A DNA stretch of 17,966 nt, taken from JBLFWJ01 sp047611425 (GTDB taxonomy: Bacteria > Bacteroidota > Bacteroidia > UBA10329). Of the stretch, positions 7,697-14,677 are shown piece after piece. The stretch lies in contig JBLFWJ010000055.1 in the NCBI GenBank assembly GCA_047611425.1, positions 1 through 17,966 of the forward strand, read 5' to 3'. The position numbers were made by a program, and so were the translations under genes. Each line of letters begins with the position of its first letter. The first letter of the stretch is position 1. The notes below the pieces were generated by a model. The model ran no database searches. It saw nothing but the letters and a program-made list of their open reading frames with translations, and was not told the origin of the DNA.

Positions 7697-7772
7697 GAGA
7701 CGCTTGGTTCCTCAGCGAGGCAAACCCAAAAACTGTCACTTCTAGTTGTTTCGCTGAGGAACGAAGCGTCTC
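7697..7772. repeat. Long imperfect inverted repeat downstream of kdsB
   Basis: Two 27-base arms, 7697-7723 and 7746-7772, are inverted copies with only a few mismatches and are separated by 22 bases. The core GTTCCTCAGCGA (7707-7718) pairs with TCGCTGAGGAAC (7751-7762), and the outer GAGACGCTT pairs with AAGCGTCTC. A transcript would fold into a long hairpin. There is no good T tract after it on either side, so a classic terminator is not supported, although it could still end or stabilise the kdsB message. It resembles short palindromic mobile elements found between genes in Bacteroidota genomes, which is an inference from one copy. The rest of the 7671-7882 gap holds only the promoter of the next gene. 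Confidence 0.65.
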
Positions 7773-7847
7773 GAATTTCCGGACAGGGGTTATTTAGCGA
7801 GTTTTCACTTTTCTAGGTGGATAGGTTCATTTTCAAGACTTGCGCAA

Positions 7848-7877
7848 TTGCTTTGACCCCGTTATGACTTAACTTTG
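7848..7877 (+). promoter_or_regulatory. Bacteroidota-type promoter of the HU/SPOR gene
   Basis: A -33 TTG (7848-7850) is followed after 19 bases by TAACTTTG (7870-7877), an exact match to the Bacteroidota -7 consensus TAnnTTTG. Only five bases separate the box from the ATG at 7883, so transcription should start at or within a few bases of the start codon. This supports that ATG and predicts a leaderless or nearly leaderless message. Confidence 0.7.
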
Positions 7878-7882
7878 CAGCA

Positions 7883-8872
7883 ATGACAACCGAACAACTC
7901 GGACATATCATTAAAGAAACACTGGTTCAGCACCGCTTTGTGGTGCTACCAGAAGTTGGCGCTTTTCTGCTTAGAAAGCTGCCTGCTCGGATTCATCCGG
8001 TTCACGATCGTATTGAACCACCAAAGGATGAGGTTCGCTTTAACGAGGCCATCAAAGACAATGATGGCTTGCTTGTTTCGAGAATAGCAAAACAAGACAG
8101 GAACCACTCCGATGCTGAATTAGAATTGAAAGGAATTGTTGCCAAAATCGAGTTTGATCTTGCCAATAAATCTCCAGTTGACTTTGGCCCATTGGGTATT
8201 CTGAAGAGGAACTACGATGGGAATTTAATCTTTACTCAAGCCGATTCAGCGGATGTTTGGCCAAGCCATTTTGGATTGAGTACGGTTAATCTCAAACCTC
8301 TTGAGGTTGAAAAGAAGGTGAACATTAAGCAGTTGGTTCCTTCTGGAAAGACGCTTGCAATTGAGTTCCCAGTAAAGAAAGCGCTAGGTTATGCCGCTGC
8401 ATTGGGCCTGATGGTATCTATGGGCATTATTCCAATGACCAACGAGAATAACCGCAACATGGCGTCTATGTCGTTTGCTAGTTTCCTTGGCAGTCCGGTA
8501 GAAGCGAATTACACGCCTCGTTCCTTCCAGCCGTTGGAAGTTTCCGCTTCGTACATAAGTGAGGAACCTGTTTTGGTTTCTGAAAAACCCGTGGCTCCGG
8601 TAATCGAGGAAATTGCTGTTGAGGCACCTACCGAAGCAAAAATAGAAGCATCGCAGTTCTTCGTCATTGCTGGAGCATTCGATTCAAAGGCAAACGCTAC
8701 GAAGCTTATCGATGACCTTGATTCTCGTGGTTTTGGTGGCATGTACGTTGGAAAGTTTGACAACAAGCACCTCGTTTCCTACGGGTCTTATTCTTCCTTA
8801 GCAGATGCGCGAGGAATGAAAGCTTCTGTTCAACTTGGAAACCCCGATGCATGGGTTTTAGCTGGACGTTGA
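7883..8872 (+). CDS. HU-like (CCDC81-type) and SPOR domain inner-membrane protein
   Basis: This 329-residue protein has an architecture typical of Bacteroidota. The N-terminal cytoplasmic region (about 1-120) resembles the paired HU-CCDC81 domains, with the conserved-looking VVLPEVGAFLL (20-30) and VDFGPLGILKRN (99-110). A single transmembrane helix follows at about 166-185. A periplasmic linker (186-255) is rich in Glu, Pro, Val and Ser. The C-terminal SPOR domain (257-329) begins QFFVIAGAF and ends in DAWVLAGR. SPOR domains bind denuded peptidoglycan glycan strands, often at the division site, so a link between the cell interior and the septal wall is plausible but inferred. It has its own promoter and converges on the HemJ gene, with seven bases between the stops. 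Confidence 0.88.
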   Translation: MTTEQLGHIIKETLVQHRFVVLPEVGAFLLRKLPARIHPVHDRIEPPKDEVRFNEAIKDNDGLLVSRIAKQDRNHSDAELELKGIVAKIEFDLANKSPVDFGPLGILKRNYDGNLIFTQADSADVWPSHFGLSTVNLKPLEVEKKVNIKQLVPSGKTLAIEFPVKKALGYAAALGLMVSMGIIPMTNENNRNMASMSFASFLGSPVEANYTPRSFQPLEVSASYISEEPVLVSEKPVAPVIEEIAVEAPTEAKIEASQFFVIAGAFDSKANATKLIDDLDSRGFGGMYVGKFDNKHLVSYGSYSSLADARGMKASVQLGNPDAWVLAGR

Positions 8873-8879
8873 TCAACGA

Positions 8880-9434
8880 TCAAACTTCTGAATCTCCTCC
8901 TTTTCCTGCCCTTAGTTTTCTGTAAATCTTAATGCCCAACATCATCATTGCAGCTAGCGCGATGAGGCCAACAAGACCGTAAACCCAACTCAGCATGTCT
9001 TTCAATACGACCAAGAAGACAATCGCAAAAAGGAAGAGCGTGGCCACTTCGTTCCACATTCTCAATTTCATGGAACTCCAATTCACGTCCCCCTTTCGAA
9101 GGTTATTTAGAATACGATGACACCCAATTTGATAAGCGAATAGCCCTGCAACAAAAATGAGTTTAAGCTGCATTGCTGGGACTAGAAGTAAGCCAGGGTT
9201 CAAGTAAAAAAGAGTACTTCCAAATACCAAGGCCAAAATTGATGACGGCCACGTGATAATGTACCACAGCCTCCACTCCATCAATTTATACTGAGTTTGA
9301 AGAATCGTTCGGTCAGGCTCGGGTTTTTTCTCCGCTTCAGCGTGATAAATGAAAAGACGCACGATGTAGAATAGGCCCGCAAACCACGTGATCACAAAAA
9401 TGATGTGCAGCGCCTTTATATACTCATATGGCAT
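8880..9434 (-). CDS. hemJ: HemJ-type protoporphyrinogen IX oxidase (CopD-like membrane protein)
   Basis: The enzyme oxidises protoporphyrinogen IX to protoporphyrin IX, the penultimate step of heme b synthesis, in the inner membrane. The 184-residue protein has four or five hydrophobic helices (about 9-30, 57-79, 86-105, 131-145 and 150-169). Family marks are the opening YIKALHIIFVITWFAGLFY with H10, the K91 in MQLKLIF, H106, and the LRMWNEVATLFLF stretch with Asn-Glu. H10 is an essential heme ligand in studied HemJ proteins. Many databases label this family CopD, but the spacing and motifs fit HemJ. It starts 30 bases after the stop of the TonB-dependent receptor on the same strand, so the two are probably one transcript, pairing iron uptake with heme synthesis. 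Confidence 0.85.
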   Translation of the reverse strand: MPYEYIKALHIIFVITWFAGLFYIVRLFIYHAEAEKKPEPDRTILQTQYKLMEWRLWYIITWPSSILALVFGSTLFYLNPGLLLVPAMQLKLIFVAGLFAYQIGCHRILNNLRKGDVNWSSMKLRMWNEVATLFLFAIVFLVVLKDMLSWVYGLVGLIALAAMMMLGIKIYRKLRAGKGGDSEV

Positions 9435-9464
9435 GCGCCAAAGGTAGCGACTCTATTGGCTGGA

Positions 9465-11909
9465 TCAGAAGTTCGCTTTCACACCAAGGTTGAATGCTCG
9501 GGGCATTCCGGGTCTAAGGCCAGCTGGTCTTCTGGCAACAACATAGGCTTCGTTGCTAATGTTGGTGATGTTTCCGAAAAAGGAAATGTACTTGTGAACG
9601 GCAAAGCTCGCGCTGGCATCCAGCACGAAATATGAATCCGTCTTTTCGTTGGATGGAATTGCCCCCTGGCCCGGTGCTGTTCTCATCTCACCCATGTATC
9701 GGCCACTAATGTTAATGCTGAATTTTCTATGCTCCAATCCCAAGCCGATGGTAAACTGATGGTTGGCCAAGTATGGAAATGCGTCTCCATCTGCAACGGT
9801 TCCCCAGCCTTCGAAATCACTTTCAAATCCATTTATGAAATGGGCATCGGTGTAGGTATAATTCGCGGAAAGCGGCAGTCTGAATCGACTTCTTTTCCAG
9901 TTAGATAACAGATCATAGGATATCTGAAACTCGATTCCTTTTGTCTGAACTTGGCCTCCATTGTACAGATCCGTAGAGCCAGCTCCACCAGAAGCGGCAA
10001 GATCGGCACCCAACAAATTGCTGTAATCGTTGAAGAAAAGCACCAACTCACCCGACAATGCATTTTTGGTGTACCTCGTTCCAATCTCGTAGTTAATACT
10101 CTCTTCGGGCTCAGTTTCATCCTTTGATCCAGGAGGTGCGAAGCCTTTGTGTACGCCACCAAAAACGCTGAAATATCTACTGAATTGATAATCAACTCCA
10201 ATACCCGGAATCACCACATTAGTCGTATTGCTTCTTTCGGAAAGATCAACGCCTGTTCTAGTTGGGTCTTCCTTTCCATAATCCTTGCGGTCCAATACAA
10301 TATGCTCGAATCGCACACCTGGCGAGATGGTGAATTTCCACACCTTCAATTTGTATTGAAGATATGACGCGATGGCATTGGCCGTTTCAACTCGATTGCT
10401 TTCTGTGCCTTCTTCTCCCGCCTTCGTTAGCATCATTACGCCATTGTTCATGGCATACTCATCAACCCACTGAAAACGATCTATTTGATCTTGATGAATT
10501 CGAAACCCAAGGTCGATGTCGTGCTTGACTTTTCCTGTTTCAAAGGTGAATCCGAGCACTGTCTGAACTCCTTGAGCGAAATAAGAACGGTTGTTTGCTT
10601 TTACAAAAAGCGCGTCTGCATTGGTGCTGGTTTGCCCTGTTAGAATATCGAACGCATCATTGAATTCACTTGGATTATCCAGTATCGCACCAATCTTATG
10701 TTTAGTTCCTGTGCTGTCCTGAACCTTATCCAGCTTGTACCAATTTCGGGCAAATTCAGAACGATATGCAGTTGTCGTCACATCAAACAACTTGGACAAT
10801 CTCAAAATATGAGTTAACGATAGTTGCCACTGAGTCGTGTTCATTTCGTCCTTCTGAGAAGCCGCATATCTCCGATTGGGAGTAACATCAAAATCTTCCT
10901 GCGTCAATCCGAGGTAGGTTTCGTTTGAGTTCTCCCGAGTGTGGCCCACCTTGAAGGTTAGAGACTGGTAAACCTTGGCTTCTGCCTTAGTGTTAATTCT
11001 CAATTTTGCCACGTAATCTTGCTTGTGAAAACCTGTGTTTCCGCCTCCGTCAAGTTTCTTGAACCCGTTGGATCCATATTGAAACGTCTCAACTACGTAT
11101 CCAAAATGTCGGTGGGCATTGCCCACCGTGGCATGCAAATTTCTCCCTCCAAAACTTCCAGCAAGAAGGTCGATTTTTCCAGCGAAGTTGGCCGGAATCT
11201 GGGTTGAGATCAAATTAATCGCCCCACCAGTAGTGTACGGCCCGTACTTTATTTGGCTAGCACCTTTCAAAATCTCGATGCCCTGCATTCTTCCAATAGT
11301 TGGGAAGTAATAGGCAGCTGGAGCGGCATAAGGAGCGGGAGCCATTAAAACCCCATCCTCCATAACAGTAATCTTCGAACTTCGTTCAGCACCCGTGCCT
11401 CTAAGTCCGATGTTTGGCCTCAGGCCAAAACCATCCTCCTCCTGTACATTAACACCTGGTACCGAACGCAACGTCCGGTTAATATCCGTGTAACTGAACT
11501 TGGCCATCTCCTTTGGAGAAATGTATTGAACAGAACCTGGAATTTCCTTCAATCCTTTTATTCCTCCGGTCATCACGGTTACTTCAGAAAGGTTACTGAT
11601 TGATTCCTCAATCGAGAAATTCAATGAAACGGTACCACCGTCTGCAACGCTTACTTCCTGTTTTTGAGGAGTATACCCTATCGAAGAAAGAACCAACGTG
11701 TAACTTCCTGCAGGAACTTTGGTGATTCTATAGAATCCGTTTCCGTTGGTGGCAGCTCCCAAGCTCGTTTTTTCAAGGTAAACTGATACTCCAGGAACTG
11801 AGTTTAGGCTATCACTTTGGCTGACAATTCCCTCAATTATGCCTGTTTGTCCGAAAGACATGGACACAGCAAGTGCAAAAACTGTGATTGAACCGAAAAG
11901 CTTTTTCAT
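9465..11909 (-). CDS. TonB-dependent receptor, FecA-like (ferric chelate uptake)
   Basis: This is an 814-residue outer-membrane receptor that takes up large substrates using TonB energy. The signal peptide spans 1-20 (MKKLFGSITVFALAVSMSFG, cut before Q21). A carboxypeptidase-regulatory-like domain (about 23-110) is typical of Bacteroidota. The plug (about 115-235) contains RPNIGLRGTGAERSSKITV and MEDGVLMAPAPYAAPAAYY, which match the FecA/COG4772 group for ferric dicitrate-type chelates. ETYLGLTQEDF and RRYAASQKDEM in the barrel are further FecA-like marks. The barrel ends in Phe (KANF), as expected for BAM-dependent insertion. No SusD partner and no sigma/anti-sigma pair are nearby, which fits a chelate rather than a glycan receptor. 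The exact ligand is not known. It precedes hemJ by 30 bases, and a dyad covers its promoter. Confidence 0.93.
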   Translation of the reverse strand: MKKLFGSITVFALAVSMSFGQTGIIEGIVSQSDSLNSVPGVSVYLEKTSLGAATNGNGFYRITKVPAGSYTLVLSSIGYTPQKQEVSVADGGTVSLNFSIEESISNLSEVTVMTGGIKGLKEIPGSVQYISPKEMAKFSYTDINRTLRSVPGVNVQEEDGFGLRPNIGLRGTGAERSSKITVMEDGVLMAPAPYAAPAAYYFPTIGRMQGIEILKGASQIKYGPYTTGGAINLISTQIPANFAGKIDLLAGSFGGRNLHATVGNAHRHFGYVVETFQYGSNGFKKLDGGGNTGFHKQDYVAKLRINTKAEAKVYQSLTFKVGHTRENSNETYLGLTQEDFDVTPNRRYAASQKDEMNTTQWQLSLTHILRLSKLFDVTTTAYRSEFARNWYKLDKVQDSTGTKHKIGAILDNPSEFNDAFDILTGQTSTNADALFVKANNRSYFAQGVQTVLGFTFETGKVKHDIDLGFRIHQDQIDRFQWVDEYAMNNGVMMLTKAGEEGTESNRVETANAIASYLQYKLKVWKFTISPGVRFEHIVLDRKDYGKEDPTRTGVDLSERSNTTNVVIPGIGVDYQFSRYFSVFGGVHKGFAPPGSKDETEPEESINYEIGTRYTKNALSGELVLFFNDYSNLLGADLAASGGAGSTDLYNGGQVQTKGIEFQISYDLLSNWKRSRFRLPLSANYTYTDAHFINGFESDFEGWGTVADGDAFPYLANHQFTIGLGLEHRKFSINISGRYMGEMRTAPGQGAIPSNEKTDSYFVLDASASFAVHKYISFFGNITNISNEAYVVARRPAGLRPGMPRAFNLGVKANF

Positions 11910-11932
11910 GGAATTAGGAGTTTATTGTATTT

Positions 11933-11963
11933 CTTATTTAGACACTTTCTAAATAAGTCGCAA
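11933..11963 (-). promoter_or_regulatory. Putative promoter with overlapping 25-bp operator dyad, TonB receptor gene
   Basis: A perfect inverted repeat of 10-base arms, CTTATTTAGA (11933-11942) and TCTAAATAAG (11948-11957), surrounds a 5-base spacer. Read on the minus strand, TTG (complement of 11961-11963) lies 20 bases before TAAATAAG (complement of 11933-11940), a poor match to TAnnTTTG. The dyad therefore fills the space between and over the promoter elements, as expected for a repressor site. The inner TTTAGA/TCTAAA half-sites recall operators of DtxR-family metal repressors; this is an inference. The distance to the ATG is 23 bases. Confidence 0.5.
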
Positions 11964-12086
11964 ATCAACGCCACAACTAAGTTTTCAGCAATACCCAATG
12001 CAGGGTATATGGGCTCCTAAAATGAGGGTATAATCAATTCGGAAATGAACGTTGATGCGTTGATAACCCTGATTTTTTACGCTGTT

Positions 12087-12114
12087 TTGCCACGTATTAT
12101 TCAAACTATATTTG
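12087..12114 (+). promoter_or_regulatory. Bacteroidota-type promoter of the polysaccharide export gene
   Basis: TTG (12087-12089) is followed after 17 bases by TATATTTG (12107-12114), an exact TAnnTTTG -7 box. Five bases then lead to ATG at 12120. The box lies inside the longer reading frame that opens at 12045, which argues strongly that translation begins at 12120. Confidence 0.72.
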
Positions 12115-12119
12115 CGCCC

Positions 12120-12890
12120 ATGATTAAATGGTCTTTCAAACTATTGGCTTTTTGCTTGGTTACAAGCAGCCTACTTAGTTCTTGCATCTCTCGAAAAGAG
12201 ATTTCTTATTTCCAGGATCTGGCCGGCTCTGATAGTACTGATATAATGGATATTGCCCAGTCGTATGAGGCGGTGATCCAGCCTGGCGACATCATTACCA
12301 TTCACGTTTCTAGTTTAAGTAAGGAAGCAAGTAGCTTTTTCAATTCGGTAGATGAGATGGGGGACAAATTGGTGGCCAATACATACCTGGTTGGAGCCAA
12401 TGGAAATATCGAAATGCCGCTAATCGGTCCAGTAAAAGTTGCAGGAAATACTTCGCAGGTTGCTAAGTATCTGGTTAAGAACAAGCTTGAGAAATACTTA
12501 ATCGACCCAAGTGTTCGTGTTCGAATTAAGAACTTTAAAGTGACCGTTTTAGGTGAGGTTCAGCAACCTGGTATCTACACCATACCGAACGAAAAGGTAA
12601 CCCTGATTGAGGCATTGGGCTTGGCAGGAGACTTGACCATTTTTGGAAAGCGGGTTAACGTTCTTTTGATAAGAGAGCAAAATGGAAAACGAATCTTTAA
12701 GCGTGTTGACCTAACTTCTCGGGAATTCTTTGCTTCCGAATTCTACTATTTGCATAGCAACGATATCATTTATGTAGAGCCTGGAAAAGGAAAAATCGCT
12801 AGTGCAGATGAGATGTACCGCATCCTGCCTATAGCAATCAGCGGAATCTCGATGATTGCTTTGATAATTAACGCAGCTCGAATTTTCTGA
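12120..12890 (+). CDS. Polysaccharide biosynthesis/export lipoprotein (Wza-like)
   Basis: This is a predicted outer-membrane lipoprotein of the Wza/outer-membrane auxiliary family, which forms the export channel for capsule or exopolysaccharide. I place the start at 12120 rather than the in-frame ATG at 12045. The shorter 256-residue product begins with a basic, hydrophobic signal ending in the lipobox LSSC (Cys22), and the promoter box sits just upstream. The Poly_export domain covers about 48-138 (IQPGDIITIHV at 53-63, DPSVRVRI at 129-136), and a SLBB domain runs from about 142 to 190 with VLGEVQQPGIYTIP. A C-terminal hydrophobic helix (234-253) is common in Bacteroidota members. No Wzc kinase follows; the next gene is convergent, so this appears to be a single-gene transcript. 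Confidence 0.9.
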   Translation: MIKWSFKLLAFCLVTSSLLSSCISRKEISYFQDLAGSDSTDIMDIAQSYEAVIQPGDIITIHVSSLSKEASSFFNSVDEMGDKLVANTYLVGANGNIEMPLIGPVKVAGNTSQVAKYLVKNKLEKYLIDPSVRVRIKNFKVTVLGEVQQPGIYTIPNEKVTLIEALGLAGDLTIFGKRVNVLLIREQNGKRIFKRVDLTSREFFASEFYYLHSNDIIYVEPGKGKIASADEMYRILPIAISGISMIALIINAARIF

Positions 12891-12923
12891 TTTTTATCGA
12901 AAATCGACTAGGTAGTTGGATTA

Positions 12924-14612
12924 TCAAATCCCGAACATAAGTCCGAAGGAGATTGTGTGCGGGTTAGCTTGAAAAATACTAGGAGTGTAGACGTCTTTCT
13001 TCACCCCTTTTATATTCTGGTATTGATATTCCACGAAGATGTTGCCATCGTGCAGAAACTCGTAGGACGTTCTAAACTCGACTGCGACCCTCTTCCACTC
13101 TACCGATTCCATAAACTTTAGGCCCTTTCCGTCTGCTCCAGTAGTGTAAGGAATCTCAGGTCCTTTCCGCGCATACACAAAGCCAACATCGGCTCTAAGT
13201 CTGCTCATCGGGCGGGATTTGATCCCAACGTAATACTCCTCCGAGTTATCGCCCAGATAATGCCCCATGTTGTAACTGTTGTTCTCAAAAGATGTGGTTG
13301 GAATATGATGTCGGTACACAATCGGATTGTTTCGTGTGTACTCCAAAATGAGTGATACCGATGCCTTGAATGGGTTTGTTAATCGCAAACCTGCTTTAAA
13401 ACTCATCAAGTTGCTCTGCTTTGCAGGGTTGAACATATTTCCAAAACTGATCTCATCGATAAATACAGAGGCATACAAATGAAGATGCTTGATCTGCCGT
13501 GAAGACACGTTGAAAAACATTTGAGCATTCTGACCTCGGTTGTTGGCACCAACTCCACCACCGTTTGTTGAATGATCCAGTGCCTTATAAAAGAAGAATG
13601 GGATGAAGTAGGACGGATGCGGACTTTGGTCACTGTAAACCACCGAGTTCCCTACTGAAATATTCAACCTTTTGGTCGGTGTAACGGTGTACATATTAGC
13701 CGCCAAATACTTTGGCCGCATTACTTCTCGAACCCGGCTTCCATTGATATAGCTGTTTGTAGAGTCGAGCACATCGCTGGCCAACCAAGCATGAACGTAT
13801 TCAAAGCTTAACCATTTCACTGGCCTCAGGCTTAGTTTAAGCTGACCAGGAGAAGGGCTTCTTCCTGAGAAAATATTGCTTCCGTTGTAGCCGTCTCCCC
13901 ATTTAAAATTATCCTTAATCAAACCCAAAGTGGCCCATTTAAAGTTGAGGGTGATACCACCTCGCATTTCAGAAAAATCTCCAAGAAGCTTATTCGTGCC
14001 TTTGTAAACCGCGCCCGGCCTTTGGGTAATGTGTGTGGTTTCTGCAATTCTGCGTGTAACCTGATTGTCGCGCATGTTGGCATAAATTCCAACATACTTT
14101 GATAAGTAACCGTGAAACTCCGCCCCATAAAATCGGTGATAATTCAGTGCGGAATCATTAACCCAACCTTGTCCTCCAATAATCGGATTAACGCTAAACG
14201 TGAATAGTGAATCCTTGTAATAGAAAAGGTCCCAACGCTTGTCTCGCTTTCTCAGTGGAAAAACATCTCCTCGTTTCAGCCCTTTCCAGATAAAGTCGAT
14301 GTCAGATTTATGTTCCGTTTTAGCGGTTCCTCTTATGGCGCCTTCTTTAATGAAATCCTGTAAATAGAAGTCCAATTCCTTTTGTTGCCGTTTGCTCAGT
14401 TCCTCCCGTTTAGCGTAGGCATCATTCAACTTTTTCGCGATGAAGTACCGTGAAAACGGTCGTATCGGTGTGTTGATGTCGATGACCTTAAGTGTGGCCA
14501 TTTCATCTAAAAACTCATACACCGAAGTGTTGTTGATGTGATGGTAAACCTCTTGTCCGCTTGTTGTTAAGCCAAGGGAAAGAAGTAAGGCAAATAATAC
14601 CGAAATCCTCAT
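12924..14612 (-). CDS. Outer-membrane beta-barrel protein, capsule-assembly Wzi-like
   Basis: With the start at 14612 the protein has 562 residues and begins with a clean signal peptide (MRISVLFALLLSLGLTTSG, cut before Q20). A longer in-frame ATG at 14651 would add 13 polar residues before the signal and is unlikely, because an exact -7 box ends five bases before 14612. The N-terminal part (about 20-95) is helical and charged, with INTPIRPFSRYFIAKKL and the KRQQKELDFYLQDF stretch. The rest alternates polar and aromatic residues in beta strands, ending GLMFGI, as in a barrel. I recall this architecture in Bacteroidota proteins annotated as Wzi-like, but the family match is from memory. The neighbouring convergent Wza-like gene makes a role in surface polysaccharide attachment or export plausible. 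Confidence 0.68.
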   Translation of the reverse strand: MRISVLFALLLSLGLTTSGQEVYHHINNTSVYEFLDEMATLKVIDINTPIRPFSRYFIAKKLNDAYAKREELSKRQQKELDFYLQDFIKEGAIRGTAKTEHKSDIDFIWKGLKRGDVFPLRKRDKRWDLFYYKDSLFTFSVNPIIGGQGWVNDSALNYHRFYGAEFHGYLSKYVGIYANMRDNQVTRRIAETTHITQRPGAVYKGTNKLLGDFSEMRGGITLNFKWATLGLIKDNFKWGDGYNGSNIFSGRSPSPGQLKLSLRPVKWLSFEYVHAWLASDVLDSTNSYINGSRVREVMRPKYLAANMYTVTPTKRLNISVGNSVVYSDQSPHPSYFIPFFFYKALDHSTNGGGVGANNRGQNAQMFFNVSSRQIKHLHLYASVFIDEISFGNMFNPAKQSNLMSFKAGLRLTNPFKASVSLILEYTRNNPIVYRHHIPTTSFENNSYNMGHYLGDNSEEYYVGIKSRPMSRLRADVGFVYARKGPEIPYTTGADGKGLKFMESVEWKRVAVEFRTSYEFLHDGNIFVEYQYQNIKGVKKDVYTPSIFQANPHTISFGLMFGI

Positions 14613-14617
14613 GCGGC

Positions 14618-14651
14618 CAAAGATAGAAGGATCGTTCGGTGCGTTTTTCAA
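14618..14651 (-). promoter_or_regulatory. Bacteroidota-type promoter of the Wzi-like gene
   Basis: On the minus strand TATCTTTG (complement of 14618-14625) matches TAnnTTTG exactly and ends five bases before the ATG at 14612. A TTG (complement of 14649-14651) lies 23 bases upstream, at the long end of the accepted spacing. It decides the start of the gene and predicts a nearly leaderless message. Confidence 0.65.
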
Positions 14652-14665
14652 ATCATCTTGATGCT

Positions 14666-14673
14666 TTCCTTTG
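14666..14673 (+). promoter_or_regulatory. Possible -7 box of tadA
   Basis: TTCCTTTG differs from TAnnTTTG by one base and ends four bases before the ATG at 14678, echoing the layout of the three exact promoters in this window. No TTG is found at a proper -33 distance, so the call is tentative. It favours the ATG at 14678 as the start. Confidence 0.4.
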
Positions 14674-14677
14674 CGGC

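Noticed and set aside
12029..12034. TATAAT, a sigma-70-like -10 hexamer
   Set aside because: Bacteroidota primary sigma factors use TAnnTTTG, no matching -35 is seen, and a better promoter lies at 12087-12114.
12045..12119. Upstream in-frame ATG giving a 281-residue export protein
   Set aside because: The promoter box lies inside this extension, and the lipoprotein signal begins at 12120.
12889..12905. AT-rich hairpin at the end of the export gene (GATTTT/AAAATC)
   Set aside because: The stem is only six bases, nearly all A-T, with no following T tract, so it is too weak to call a terminator.
14613..14651. Upstream in-frame start of the Wzi-like gene adding 13 residues
   Set aside because: It would place polar residues before the signal peptide, and the exact -7 box lies inside the extension.
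14639..14677. Upstream in-frame start of tadA adding 13 residues
   Set aside because: The extension is unlike TadA N-termini and covers the promoter region of the divergent gene.
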